This document shows positions 25,201-40,200 of a stretch of 64,000 bases of DNA, one piece after another. The position numbers and the translations under genes are program-made. Position 1 is the first letter of the stretch. Every line of letters starts with the position of its first letter. Origin of the DNA: Symsagittifera roscoffensis (taxonomy: Eukaryota; Xenacoelomorpha; Acoela; Convolutidae); the NCBI RefSeq assembly GCF_963678635.1, contig NC_087063.1:9024386-9088385 (forward strand), read 5' to 3'. The notes under the pieces are model-generated. The model was not told the DNA's origin. It searched no databases and saw only the letters and a program-made list of their open reading frames with translations.

Positions 25201-28200
25201 ATGACCAACAAGACCGCTCATTTATCAGGGTGAAGCACTGAATGTTCTAACTGTACTTTGAGGCCAATTTGAAAAATATTTGGTTTTTTTAAATTTATCC
25301 ACTAAAATGCTATGCAAAAGTTTAAGGGGATTCAATTAGCGTCTCTTATCCTGATAAAAAACTGCTCGTAAATCAACGGAAAATCCTCAATGTTCTGATT
25401 GCAATTTAACGTCAATGAACAAATTTTTGGCTGAAAAATTGAGTAAACACTATCAAACAAAAAACGTTTTTTTTCCAAATTTTTTTATAAGTAATTTTTA
25501 CCCAAACACGCTATGTGAATTGAATTTGGAAAACTTAACCCCCTGCAGTTTATGCGTCTTATAAGAACGCTATTTATAGCACGTTTTTATATCAATTTAT
25601 AGCTCGTATTTTCAAGCCCCCACCCCCATATCTCAACCTAAAATCCTCACTTGTGAACTTTTTTTGAGCGCTGTAAAGCAAAATTTTTCAAATGGTTTAA
25701 AAAATTCAGTCGAAATTGTTTTGTTAAAAATTTTAAATTCAACTGAATAGAAAAACACTCCAAACATAAATATTGCTTTGTTAAAAATTTTAAATTCAAT
25801 TCAATAGAAAAACACTCCAAACATAAATATTCCTTCTTCAAAATTAGACAAATAAGCACAAATGACCTCGCTCAATTCAATTTGGAGCGATTTTTTTTGC
25901 CACTTAAGGGTGTTAATAGAATGCAATACATCGGGTGTTAACTATTCCAAATTAGCCAAATTAGCGGTAATAAAAATTTCTACCAGAAACGCTTAGTTAA
26001 CAAGTCAATAGTAGACCATTGAATAATCAAGTCACCCCAAGGATAAACATTTTGTCACTTTTTTCGAAAGTTGGAAAAAATAATCCAAATTTAATTTACT
26101 TTTCTGTTGTGTTTTAGCTCATAGACTGCTATCTGCTGGACCACCATGGTTTTGTGGTAATGAGTGAAAACAAAGCGCACGTAAGAATTGCTTTCGAGTA
26201 TTTTCCATTTACCCAATTACTTCACCTTGAAGCCATTCACCCAATTACGGTTTGTGTGTTCATGAAAATTTTTAAAAAGTAATCACGCTCCAATTTCTGT
26301 TTTGGCAATACGAATTTTGTTTTCTTTTTGAACTCATTTAAAGTTCGTTTGCTAAATGGTAGGCTTATTTTGCTCTCTATTTGCATAGTCTAATTGACTT
26401 GAAAAAAAAACGTGGTTGACATTAATTTCGAAAAAGGATTTTGTTTGCTAAGATTTTTAGCGATATCAAAAAGTTACCTTTTGGCCAGTTTTTCTGTAAT
26501 TGGGTTAGTAAATTTTGTCCATATTAAGCTGTTCTGAAAAATCAAAAGGTTTTTAATTATTCAAAGTTAATCTTGTCTCTAATCTAAACTCAGAAGCTCA
26601 ATTTTTTTTGGCCTCTTCGAATTATTTGAGACTTGAGTCCAACTATGTTTTTGCTGGCTATTCTCTTGATATTTAGGTATCTAAGTTCTTCGGGGCTGTG
26701 GATGGGAATGCTATGCTGTCTCTGGTTAACCACACTTTATATAACAGGTGAGAAATTCAACATTTTATTACTTCAGTTGTTATCAGTCGTTTTTTTTCTA
26801 AGCGCGCAACGAAGTGACTGGAACGGATTATGGTGTAGAATTTTTGGCCGATTTTAGGTACCGAAAAAAAAAACTCGTGTGCTGTTTTACGAAAATATTA
26901 TCGGTCCTGATTTGATTACCAAATGTTCCAGAAAATTGTCAAAGGTGTGATAAATTCTGGTGTGAATAGTTTGCTTTAATCAGACTCAAAATAAGAAGAC
27001 TGGAAGGTTACTTTACAGGACATCTTATACAATTTTTTTTTCGTCCGACCGTTCGACACTTTGTATTCGGGTGTAGTTTTTTTTTGCTTCCCACTTTTTT
27101 TTTGCTTTCACACAAAGCTACCACAAAGAATCATCGGAGAGAGTTGAGTGATATATCATTCCAAAGTCGTTACTCGTTTGAAGAAAAAGTTCCCAGTGAC
27201 GAGAAAAACCGGTTTGATTTTTTTGTCTTATTTCGAGCAAATAGAGCACGCGAAGGCTTACAATAGCTTGTTGAGTTATTTCCTGTGTGGTTAACTCATA
27301 GAGTAATTTCGGATAGGGTACACCGTCTGCTCGTCACGCTATCTTATTTTCGGCCGGATAGATTCGTGCAACTTCTTAGTCTAATACCGATCCTAATCTT
27401 ACATTTATAATTACTAGTCTCAGGGTGTTTAACTAGTCTCTGCCAGGCTCAATAGATCTAGGGTATACTGGTTTGTTGCGGCTGCTGAAGTTCTCTTGGA
27501 GAGGCAACTAATTTCTAAGTTAAATTCAAATCTCTCTGGTGCTGAAATTACAAGTAATTTCAGCACTTACAAATAAGTGGGTTGTTAGTTAGATGGATCA
27601 TGATTGGTTAATATTAAATACTTTACAGTAGTAAAATATCTAATTTATCCAATCATAAAATATAGTTTAGATCAGGTTCCACCCATCCGGGTTTTACAGA
27701 GTTTTTTAGAATTATCTTTCTGCGAATCAAAGGATGGATGATGAACGTTGGTATTTGGCGAACATCGTATTCTTGTCCGGTTTCTCCTACTAGAGAAGTT
27801 CCAGGACGCTGGAGTTAGGGACATCAATCGTTGTGTCTTCTTGTGACGACGACTGTGTTTCCCAACGAAATCAATCTGATTTCAGAATGGTTTGCTATGA
27901 CGGGTTTTTCTGTATTATGTAGAGAACTTGTTTTGTGTTCGACCTCGTCTGGGAATGGCGTGGAGATTGTGCGTGGAGGGGATGCCTTGTAACTCGGATC
28001 TGTACGTATACTTGAACATCGAGGTGGTCATTGGTCTAGTTCAATGAAGTCCTTTTCTGCGAAGTCAAGTCGTACTCTAAATCCTTTGAGTTGTGACGGC
28101 ATATTGGTTGTGGTTGGCCATTCTTTTTCGAGTGTAGTGGGGTCATTTTGTCTTTGGATGTTCGTCTTTGTTGTTATGTTCTGATCTATATACTGCAAGG

Positions 28201-31200
28201 TATGATTTACATTTTATAAATTTTTTATTAGTTCAGTTTTTTAATTATGATTTTAGTTAGTTGTTTTCACAAAAGCATTTTGTTTTAGTTCGGTTTTTTT
28301 GAAGAGTTACTCACCCTTGAGTTCCTCTTATTAAAAATAGAAGTGTGGTCACAAAGCGTGGATGTAGCGCGGTGGGTTAGGCCGGCTATAGAGGATGCTC
28401 AGGACGTCCTCTCTGGTGGGTTAGGCCAGGAGTGGGAGTATGATTTTGTGCGGTTTCTTTGAGAGGTCCTGTTATGTGATAACTTTTTTTGTTGGGTTTA
28501 TATTGGTCTTTCTTATGTTCCTTTGGTTGTGTCCTTTTTTCAAAAATCAAATTGTTTTTGTTATGGGTTTGTCTTTCGACTTTTTTGTGTTTTATGATTT
28601 CTTTCTTAGACTTTATAATAGTCTTCAAAAGAATAAATTATCCAGTTTTAAACTGGGTTAATCCGGTTTGGGTACCGTTGGTTTTTTTTTCTTAGTCATG
28701 CTGTTAATTTATGATTTGTGGTGTTTAGTAAGCTGCGTTGGTTAGTTTGGTTTAGTATATAATTCCTTTCCAACCGGGTTCAAGGAAAGTTTGAAACTTG
28801 TTATCGTGTGTTAGAGTTGTTGAGTGTGAAAACTTGAAACTGAAATTCATTATTTAAACAATTCTTCGTGGGCGAGCTGTGTGAGTTTGGATAGTATTCC
28901 TGTGCGAATGAATGAAAATATCGAAAGGTTAGTACTGCATTTTCATTTTATCAATTTACTACATAGAATTTTAATTTTACTGCTAGTTTTGGGGGAAAGT
29001 TAAGTTATAAATTTTCATCATTATGAAATTTACTGCTTTTGGGGAAACAATTTATAAATTAATTTACTACATTGGTATGAATTTTATTATATTTATCTAA
29101 AGCAAATTATTAATGAAGTTTAGAAGAATTTTAACAAGTTTTATTTTTTATTTTTCTTTTCTGTTTTTTGCAGATGATCGTGGGATGAAGACTAAAAATC
29201 TAAATGAAACATGAGTAAAGAATGGTTAGTATTAATTTAAATTTATTAGTGAAGAATATGTATAAATTATACTTACCTGTTAGTCGTCGGGGAAAAAACC
29301 GTGGGGGAAGATGTCGTGTATCATGTCTGAATTTGTTAGTAATTTTGCTAGTATGCGAATGATGTTTTTAGTTTGAAGCAGTGGCCAGAGCAATTGAAGT
29401 GCTTATATAGTTTTTAGTTCTTCGGTGCCAACTGCAAACTCATAAGGTGTGTTTTGAATGAGATTATATATTTGGTGATTGTATTTAGTATTATGGATGA
29501 ATTGTAATATAGGGATTTCTATAGGTTGGATAAATTCATGTGGGATAAGGAAGGGTCTGGATTCTTCAGCATTAAAGGTCTTCGTGATGGGACAAAATAT
29601 ATACATTTGAGTTATTGGGTCATAATTGCGGAGGATGCCGTGGAGGTTAGTATCTTTGATACAATATGTGAAATTTAGAAAAAATGGCGAAGTGTACTTT
29701 GAGTTGAGAAACTGAAAACGGTGGTGTGGTTGTCTTGATGGAGTGTGTAGATCAAAATGACTTTGTATGAAGCGATAATATGTATATGTGTGGGTTTGTT
29801 TAGTGCGTAACATAATGTCGTGTGAGCAGTGCAAATCGCGTTCATGTGGTGCAAGGAAGTGGAAGGTTAGTGAAAATAATTGAAATTTGTCTTTCGTAAA
29901 TTTTCGTAAGCTTGCATGTCAGTTAGTGCTTCAGAAATGATGTGATCATATTTACGATCAAATATATTGAGTGTGAATACATATGGTGTTTTGATGAAGA
30001 TTTTTTTAGTTAGTTGTGGGTTAGCGAAGCGGTCGTCATCTAAAAATTGGTCTAGATTAGTTCGGATGATATTATGGTCGTAATATTCTAGTGTAAATTC
30101 GTTAGCTCGGGGTGCAGTGAATGTTTTTAGTGATTTTTTATATCCTATATGAGTAACTTGTCTATGTGTTAGTGGTGTGGTGAGTCGATATAGCATTTTT
30201 TTATTCCTTTCTATATCGTTATGAGTATTAGATAACGGTAGGCAAAGGGGATTAGTAAAACGATAATATGTTGTCCAATGAAGTGTAGGCATTAAAACAT
30301 GTTCATCTACAAAACTGCGTGTGTCGTTAGTATCGTGAGGGGTGTTTAAAGTATTTTGTGGAAATGAAGGTAGGGTGATTGCTAGGAAATCTTTCGTGTT
30401 GGTGTGGTGTGGATGATTAATTTATTCACAGGTTGTTCCTGGTTTGGTCGGTAATGGATGGTAATTTTCTTTTAAAAGTGCGATAAGCTCGGTTAGTGCT
30501 ATTTGATGATTCGGTGGATGAGGATGATTGTGCTAATGAGGCAGTATAAGCTGAAGAGGGTGTAGGAGTAGGTGGGTTTGAGGATTCTATTGTGGAGGAA
30601 ATCTGATTTATAGTGAGGGTGTTAGGGTGTAATAGTTGTTGTTGTAGGGTGATAAAATTATCGAGTTTCTGGGAGATTTGGGGAATATCTGGAGAATTGG
30701 ATGATCGGTCTGAATGAAATGAAGAGTAGGTTGGGGTTACTTGTGAAGCATAAGAGGGGGTAGAAACGGACGGGAGTGGGTTATTTTGTGGGATTGGTTG
30801 AAAAGGGGGTTTTGAAAAAACTGAGGAGTTGGTTTGAAAATTATTGGATGGAGATGGTTCGGAGTCTGCAAATTCATCAGGGGTTTCTATATTAGGATTA
30901 TTGAGTTGTGAAATGGAGTATAAAACTGAAAAATCTGAATTAGTGTCTGAATTCATGCTTGATGTTATATTACTAGTTGGGAAATCGGGTGGCGGGAAAG
31001 CAAAAAGTGGAATTATTGTAATTGGAGTGTTGAGGTTGGTTGGATGGGAATTTGAGCGGTGTAGTGATCCATGTTGTCGGCTCATCGAGGGCTAAAAAAA
31101 TTATTATTTTGAGACTGAAAAGCGGTGTTATGGGGTTGTTCAATAATTTGTTCATATGTATTATCATCTTGTGAATGATGTGTCATTATATGTTGTATGG

Positions 31201-34200
31201 GACTTTGCGATATGTTTGGTCTAAATTTGGATTATGTGTTATTGCTAGGTTTCGGAAATTTCGTGGGACTAAGGATAATGGATGGCTATGTGGTAGGGGT
31301 GGCAACTGTGGTGCTGTAGGCGTTACTTCTATATTATTATGTTCTTCGTAGTACGTGTCCGGTCTTGTCGCTATTTTTGTGTTATATTCTTTTATTTGTG
31401 CGTCTAGAAGAATTTTGTTTATTGATGATGAAAAAATTCCAAAAAATCCTGCAAATAGTATGCGTGCTACACTTGCTTGTCTATTTACTTGTGTGTATAG
31501 CACATGTATTATCGATTCCTTTTAAAAGTGAAAAAAGAAATCCTATAAAGTTAAACATTGCGTATAAGATAGTTAATTTTTCTAAGATGTAATAGGGCCA
31601 TCCTAGAAAATCGAGAATTTCATTTTTTAGTGTAACAAAGCTAAAAATATTTATAGGTGAAATATCTTGTGGTCTGTATTTTTCACCGTTGAGATATATA
31701 TAGTCTTTAATGTCTTTAAAATATCCGCTATAATCTTGTGTATAGATATCTGCAAATCCTGCGGTTTCGGCAAGTTTGCGTAAGTTTTGGTCAATTGACT
31801 GTCTTTGTATAATGTCCATTTGTGTTAATAATTCCTGGAATTGTTGTGTACTAATGTGATGTTGGATATCGGATTTTGAATATATTCCAATTGATTGTAA
31901 ATCGATATTTGGGTTTCGAGCAATAGCTCTAATGCTTTCGGGTGAAAATTTTTTGAGTGATTGCATTAATGTCGGGTATGGGGTAAGAAGATAATATTTA
32001 TCTTCATCTGGGTTCAATTGTACTACATTGTGCCTATTTTCTGATCCACATGGGACTGCGATATCCCAGAAATATGCTCGTCTTGAAAGCGTGTCAACAA
32101 AATGTACTTTATTTTTATAAATGATAGGGATTCTTTTATAGCATCTTTTATCTTCAAAAACATATAGCGGTGATACTTTTTTTGGTACAAGTAGAAAACC
32201 ATAAAATGTTTCCTTCGTAGTCTAGAAATCTTGATCTGTTTCCTGATAATAAATATCCTGCGTAGGGTATTTTTAATACTGCTAGTGCAAGTGATTGTAG
32301 GATTTGTGTCCTTTCTAATTCGCATAGTTGATGAAGTGTTTCTAATTCGGAGAGTGACATTTCTTGAAAAATTCGACTAATCGTGTGGTCTAACTTCATA
32401 TCTAAGTGGATATCATAGTGGGTATTACCAAAATATGGATTATTCATTAGTGATAGTTCTTGTAAACGTGTGCTTCTAGTGTCATGTGGCTTTAGGTGTC
32501 CACCAGGTTGACCATTACTTTTTTGAACGTTTACTGGTATATATGATGTTCCTTCGTGTAGAGGATGACCTGTGGCATAAGGGTCAATTTTATTTTTCCA
32601 GTGGTCATGTCGAAACCTTTTTCGTATTCAACTAATATTTCAGAATATTGTGTTTTGTGAAGTGGATTTCTTTATTTGCATGCGATTTCTGTTTCTTGAC
32701 ATATTTGAAAACGTGTTAATTTATTTTTTATATTATGGATGTTTTGAAAATCAAAACTTTGTTTTCGTGATGGATTTACTTGTTCATATGGAATTGATTG
32801 TATAAAATATTTTTCGTGAAATTTTATCATTCGAGCGTGTATTTTTGCTACTTGAAATGTTGTACATGTATCTTCGGGAAACCAAACAATTGTTGCTTGT
32901 GTTCGTGTTGTAGGGTCACAATAACCTTGATCATTCTTACAAGGTAGTCTAAATCCTTGATAGATCATTGTGTTATCAGATAGATCTCGTGTGAGCTGTA
33001 TTTTTTTGAGTTGTATTTTCCAATCGAAAAACATTATTTCTTGATATCCTCTATTTTTTGTGTCTGCTTTGCAGTTTGATGGGTTATTTATACCAATGTG
33101 TGATATCCAGTGCTTATCGTGTATGTCATAAGTTAATCTTCCGTGTGCGCCGTTGAATGGGTATTTTTCATCTAGTTTTATATGTCCTTGATATCTTTCA
33201 AGTTCTGCTTGATGTACAGAATTGGCAAAGACTTGAAAATATACTATTTTCCTGTCAGTGTTTTTATTTCTTGTGATGTTTAGTCTGAGTAGCTCGTTTT
33301 TACAATCATCGGGATTGAGTTGTAGAAGTCGTTCTATATTACTTTGGTAGAATGATTCATGGTCAAGTCGGTTTTTATTTCCGTTTGAAACTTGTGAACA
33401 ATGTACTTTCTTTTCGGAAATTGTTGCTGTAAATTTATATCCTATGACTGTTGTTGCTCGGGCTTTTGAATAGAGTGTCGCTATTACATTTGTTGTTTCT
33501 ATAGCTTGTGGTTCTGTTTCGCATTGTGATACTTGATTTATTGCATATTTGTGTAGTGTTTTTTGTTCATTTTCTTCACAATCATAATGTGTTACTAATA
33601 AGTCTAGGGGTCCTGTGCGGGGAGAAGGATTTATGTTCTGATCGGAGATTATTAGAAAAAGAGTTGGAGAAAAATCAATATTTTTAGAATATACATGTGT
33701 ATGATAATCCTGAGTACGGGTTATAAAATGTTATGTAACCAATTGTCTTTTTGGTATATCTGTCGTACTTATATATTACTTCAGTTGTTATAAATGGTGG
33801 TGGTAGCGATTGAGCTGTTATATTTGGTGGGTTTAATGTGTAAGGATGTTGAGCAATGTTGTTTAGTTTAACCGTGATTTCAAATTTTAATTGTAGACTA
33901 TTTTGTTGGAGTATTTGGATGTTATGGTCGCGAATGTCTTCGTAGATATCTTGTCTATATTATAATCTATTAAGTGCACAGTTGTGGAGTCGGTTACTTT
34001 CTGGGTGTTGTCCAAATGATGGTGGGGGTGCTGTGAATGTATTCCAGTCCAATCTTAAAGGGATATTTGTTGATGATTGTTCTCGATATCTAGCGTCGAG
34101 GTTATTTGGGAAATTTAAAGGGAAAAGCGTCGGTGAAATCTGGCTTATTGATGGTGTTGATGGTAGTGATAATGTTTCTGGTAGTGATGATGATGATCTG

Positions 34201-37200
34201 TAGAAATATCTATTGGATCATTTATTAAATTTGGTTCACCTTGTGTGAATGATTGTGTTGTCCAATATGGTAGTCGTGATGTTTGGTTTGGGGGGTTAAA
34301 GGGATTTTCACGTATTTGTTCAGATGTTGGTGTTGAACCTAAGTAATCTGAGGGTAGACTTGAGGTGCTACGTTGTGAAAGAAGTGTAGGGACTTCCGGT
34401 AATATGCTAATTGGGTTTTCCGGAGTACTTGGTGATGGGGATTGGGGTATATCAAAATGAACTCTTGAAAATTTCTATTTTGTCGTGGATGTATAATTTG
34501 TCTTTTTATTTCAGCTGTATTTTGGTTTTGACTAATATTTCGTATTCTACTTAATTCTTGTGGTAGTGTTGGGTACAAGTTATATGTTGGTTCACTTAGA
34601 GGTGCCTGTCGCTGAACTGGTTCTAGTGGTTCAGATAAGCGAGCGTGTCGTTCTTCAAAAGTATATTGGTTATCTTGGGAAGAAATTGGTGAAGATTTTT
34701 GGGGATTTTGGGTAGTTGTAGGTGGTGTCGGGTTTTCTTGGGATGTTGTCGGTGAAGACTGACTGTGTGATTGTTGGTTAGCAATTTTTGAGGTTTTTCA
34801 ATTGATTTCTTTTTAGTGAAAAAATTGATGTTTATTGTAGTATTCTTCTAGAAAAAGAATTAAAAGGATTGTTGCTAAGGCGAATGTTATGATTGTTTTC
34901 TTTATACATTTGCTTATTGTCAGTATGAGGGATGATAAAAATGTTATAAAAATTACAAATAGTAAAAAAATATCTGTTCTACTAAAAATGGTTCGTATCA
35001 TTTAAATAAATTTTGGGTTTTCGTACCTGTGAATATGGTCAATGGCTTGTGAAAGTTGGAGATATATTTCAAATAGGGAGTAGAAAATTTAAAAAATATT
35101 GCAAAAAAAGATTAAGATAATTACAAAAGCTTCAAAAGTATCAAAGAGAAATATGAATAAGAGTTTAAATATTGTTAAAAAGTTTATGAAAATGTTGAAA
35201 ATTATGTTGACTGATCGAGAGAAGAGCATTTAAGAAATGGCTTCTTGGTCGAATATTTTTTGTTGTTTGGGGCATTTTTCGAGTGTGGTCGAATTATTTA
35301 TTGGTTTTTTGACAAGTGGGTTGAGTTTTGTGAAAAGTTGTTGGGGGCGAATTTTAATGGTGTTCGGGAGGTCTTCTTTCACTTTATTTTTATTTGTCAG
35401 GTAATCTGGGGTATTTTTGAGAATTTTGTACTTTAGGCTAAATTAATATGGTCGTTCTTTTACTTTAGGCTAATTTAACATTTTTGTTTGGGAGGTTTTT
35501 GAGGTCTAAGTTGGGAAAATATTGTTGATTTTTGCGTTATTAGATAAGGGAGGGTTATGATATAATGGTGGTATTTATTTTAGTTGTCAAGTTTGAGTGG
35601 TCTGCTTATTTTTGACCTGGAGGTTGTAAAGTTATAGCCATAGATATGCCTGGAGTTTAATATCTTTCGTCTAATTGGTTTGTGTTAGAGTTATAGAAGG
35701 TGACGGATTGAATGAATCCTATTGGCTAATTTTGAACTAGAATTGCTGTGTGTTTGCAGCATGTTATTGTGAAAAATGAAAATTCAAAATGTTTCAGAGG
35801 TGCAAAGATTATTAATTTTAAAATTTAAGCTGTTTTTGAAATTCAACTTTCTTTAATATTTTAGATTGTGGGATGAATGTCTTGTAGTTTTTGCGTGGTT
35901 GATTTCTAAGTCGTGATGACTCTCTATGTTCTGATTTCTCGACTTGTTCTTGGGGTATAATTTTTTCTACCATGCTTCTATTTTTTCTTTCTTTTTGAGG
36001 TATATTTTGATCTAGCTTTTTTGTATTATTTTTGGTTGTAGTTGATTTTTTATTTTGTTTTTCAAGGTGAATGTCATTTTGTTCATTTATTTCATTTTCC
36101 GTGTGTGGGTGATTTTGAATAACTTTTAAACCTGTGAAAGAATATAATTAAGTTAGTTCGCGTAGTGCGTTTTCTTTCGGGTAGTAAGGCAATAGATTGT
36201 TTCTGTGTTGAACAATTTCTTTTTGGTCTGAATCGGTGATTTTATATGTTACGTCAGTGGGTTTGGCAGTTATTTGGTATGGTCGTTTACGAAGGGGTTG
36301 TAATTTTTTAGAAATTCCTTTTTGTGTATTAAAATTTGGTATTAAGACAAATGTTCCAATTTTTAATTTATTTGTTCGTTAATGTTTTGTCTTTGTAACA
36401 ATATTTTTGTTATTTTTTGGTAAATTTCGTTGTGTTTTTTATCTCTATTTAAAATCCATTCGGTGTGTGTACCGGAGGTTAATTTAAGGATTTGTGGGCG
36501 ATGAAAATGATCTTCATCATGTGTGTGTAAAGGTAGGTTATAACAAATTGAGTCTTTATTCGGTTGACAATGACCTTGTGCATTTTTATGAGAGTTTGCT
36601 GTAAACATAATTGGTTTACGTGGCTTTTGATTAAAAACCATTTCATATGGTGACATTCCTAGAGTTGTCGTAATTTGTGAATTATATGATAAGGGAAATA
36701 ATTTTACATCTGCTGACCATTCGGTGTATCTTGTATCATTTCCATTTATGATACATCTAAGATATTCTTGTAGTGAACGGTTCATACCTTCGACTAAACC
36801 GTTTGTCCAAGGTGCATGAGATGTACGCGGTTTGTGCTTAATGTTATATAAATGACATAGTGTGATGATTTCATTATTTATGAATTCTGTACCGTTGTCT
36901 GTAACTAAAACTTCGAGTAATCCGAATTTGGCTATCCAGTGTTCATAAAGTGTTGTGTAAGCGTAATAAGCGTTACAATGTGGTACTGGGTTAAGTGCTT
37001 CATAATGTGTAAATGCGTCAACAATTACCATAATGTAGGAGTTTCCTTCAGATGATGGTGAAATTGGTCCTTTTGTATCGAATGAAATACGGTGGTTAAA
37101 ATATAAACTTTGTCCTTTAAAATCTTGTTTTTGTGCTATTTGTTTTTTATTTGGATAAGGTTTATTTAGTTGACATACTATACAATCATTGCATAGTACT

Positions 37201-40200
37201 TTTATCCAAATTGGTGCATTTGGGAAATAAAAATTTTGTATGAAATTTGAATATGTTTTCTCTGATCCAGAGTGTCCTTTAATATTTTGTGTAAGTGAAA
37301 TATTAAAAGCTATTAGAATCATACTTAAAGGGAGACAGGGAACTGTAGAATCATTTTATTGATATTCTAGAAGGTCTGTGTGTTCATTAATTGTTGTATT
37401 ATTAAATTTTCGGAAATATCGGAGGAGTGTTTTATTTCCTAAAATTGTTGTATCAGCTTTAGTTGGTTTTGTTTTATATTTGTGCCATGATTTGAGTTGT
37501 CGTACTAATGGGTCTAAAATCTGATATCGTTTCAAAAATTCAAGTGTGATTTTCTCTGTTGGTGGGAGAAAAATATTGTCAATTTCTAGTTTTGATAGGG
37601 GAATTGTGTCAAGTGGGTCATGAAGGTTAAAAACTTGGTTTATCGTATATTTTGTGTCTTTTGTTTCTGGTCCTGATAAATTTATTTTATCAGTTAAATT
37701 TTCTCTTTCAATTAACGGAAAAAGGTCTTTTTTATGCGAGTGGTGTTTTATTCGTTTTTGTTGGGTGTTATTTTTTATTCATTGTGAGTATGGAACTGGT
37801 TTGAAAGTTGATGTTCCAAGTAGATCAGCTTTGTAGTGGTTATTTTGGCAATCTAAGTAAAGCGGGAAGTGTTGTAAGTTATTTACCTGTGATTGTTCAA
37901 TGTCAGTTTTTACTGCATATTTGCATTCTAGTCGGGGTGATGTTTCGTTTTCTGCCAGGTAACATTTTATATTTTTGGGTATTTCAACTGTAGTTTTTCG
38001 TGTAAGTAATTCAGGTGGTGTATTTCGACTTAATGTATCTGGTAATGCAAGATTCTCAATGTATTTTACTATTCAAGATGTTGATTGTTGGTATATATTT
38101 TGAGATAAATGGTATGCCAATGATATTGTGTTTAATATCAGTGATATGAAATATTTGTTTATATGGTTGTTTAGAATTTTATTTTGCTCCATTGTTCGTG
38201 TGGGGAGGAGGAATAATTGAACTTTTCCATAATTTACTAATGTTGATCCTTGTGCTGTTGCTAGTTCACTTGAGGTTGCAAGAGGCGTTAATTTTGTGTG
38301 TAATATTTTGATTTCATTCCATTTGGGAATGTTAATTATGTTTGATTTTGCTCCTGAATCAATTAAAAAATCAATTTCAAGATCTGGTGGTTGAAATTCT
38401 TTGTTTCTTGGACTTTCTAAAAGAAATGGTATTGTCCAAATTTTTTCGTTGGGTTGTTCTTTTTGTACATTTTGGTAAATGTGATTTGTATTTAAGCATT
38501 TTGTTTTGTCATTTTCATTGGGTTTATTTACGGTGTTGATTTTGTTTACTTCTTGTGCAGTTTGTGTAGTATTGATGGGTTCAATATAATAATTGTGAAG
38601 GAGTTCCAATTGATTTTCATATATATGTGATGTAAAAGGTTGTTCATTAATAATAGGTTCGTAGTCGTTTTCGACTGCTATCATATTTATGGAGATAGTG
38701 TTTTCTGTATCACTTTCTGTGTCTGATGATCCACAGTTGATTTGATTTAGTTGTAGTTCGTTATTTTCTGTGTCATCAATACCTGGGGGGTCTGATGTTG
38801 TTTCTTCATTTGATTGTACTTGATTAATATGTCTTTGATGTTTGGGTGTACTACTTATGTAGCGATGTTTAGAATTATTATAATGGTTATTATTTCTATG
38901 TGGTGATTGAGAATAGTTTCTATATCAATTATTATAACTTGAATTTCGATTTTGTGAATTATTTTGTGATCTGTTTTGATAATTGTCGTTTGATCTGTGA
39001 TAGTTTGATCTGTTATATGAGTTACTTCTTGATTGATTGTTCGGGTAATTTTGATTTCGATTGTTCGAATAACTTCTGTTTCGATTATTTGAATAGTTTC
39101 TATTTCTGTTATATGATGAGTTTCGTGATTGATTATTGGAATAATTTTTATTTCTTGGGTTTGATTGGGAATTGGATCTAGAAACAAATTGTGTTGCATT
39201 TGAGTTTGATCTCGTATAATTATTTCGACTATTTGATCGATTATAATGGTTTTGTGAAGAATTTTGTGTATTTCTTCGTTCTGATGATCTTCCTCCAAAA
39301 CTAGAGTTATATGGTGATTGATTCCTTGTGTAATTAGTGTTGTTCGGAAGTGGTTTTCCTGAACTGTTGTTACTATATACATTTTTGTTTAGAAGATTTT
39401 GATCTTTTTTCATATATTGATAGAATGATTTGTTTGGTTCTTTATACTTTTCAGGTTTGTTCTGGTTATCTTGTTGTTTTTGTCTACATTCAGAAATACT
39501 ATGTCCGTATCGTCGGCAATAATTACACCATTTTTTGAAAGATGGTTTGCCTTTAGAATTTGGGTGTTTTTCATAAATATTTAGTATTTCAGTGATTTTT
39601 TCAACTAGGTCTGTATCTGATTCCTGTATGTTATTGATATGTGTAGTGTTTGTTTCGATTCGATTAACATATTGTAGTTTTAAATTTTCTGTTTCTTCAA
39701 GTTTTATTGTGATTTCCGCTTGCTCTAGTTTGTCTACTAATTTTCGAAAATCTAAATCTGGCTCTCGAATTGAAGAAGGATGAGATGCTCTCTTTTTTAT
39801 TGCTATTTTCCTTAATTGAGGTGTTAAAGTCATCATTAAAATTTCTGTCATTTTTGTGTTTTTATAGTCATGTGTATTAAGTGAATATGCTTTTCGAACT
39901 AGTGTTTCGATACGTACTGCTAATTGTTTGATGGTTTCATTTGGTAATCTGCGAATTTTATTACATAAAACTCTTTGGTGTTGTTTATTTCTTTCGGAGT
40001 CAAACATTTTTGAAATTTCTTGTGTAAATCTTTTCCAGTCTGATTTTATTTCTATAGGTATGCGTCGATGTATCCAATTTTGGTGTAGTGGTGTATTAAT
40101 TGGTTCAGGTCCTATATTTAAAACTAAATTTGCTGTTACTGCATTTAAAAAATCTTCTACAGAGTATTCAGGGTCTGTTCCTGTGAATACCATTAGTGGT

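Noticed and set aside
28350-28430. tRNA-like sequence with a box A-like GTAGCGCGGTGGGTTAGGCC
   Set aside because: No box B, no cloverleaf and no CCA-end context. The GGTGGGTTAGGCC word is simply repeated.
28386-28628. 80-codon Lys-rich minus-strand ORF in the retroelement
   Set aside because: Low complexity in the 3' untranslated part, and no start or family support.
38855-39382. 175-codon Ile/Thr-rich minus-strand frame
   Set aside because: Shifted reading of the Asn/Ser/Arg-rich gag tail. Low complexity.
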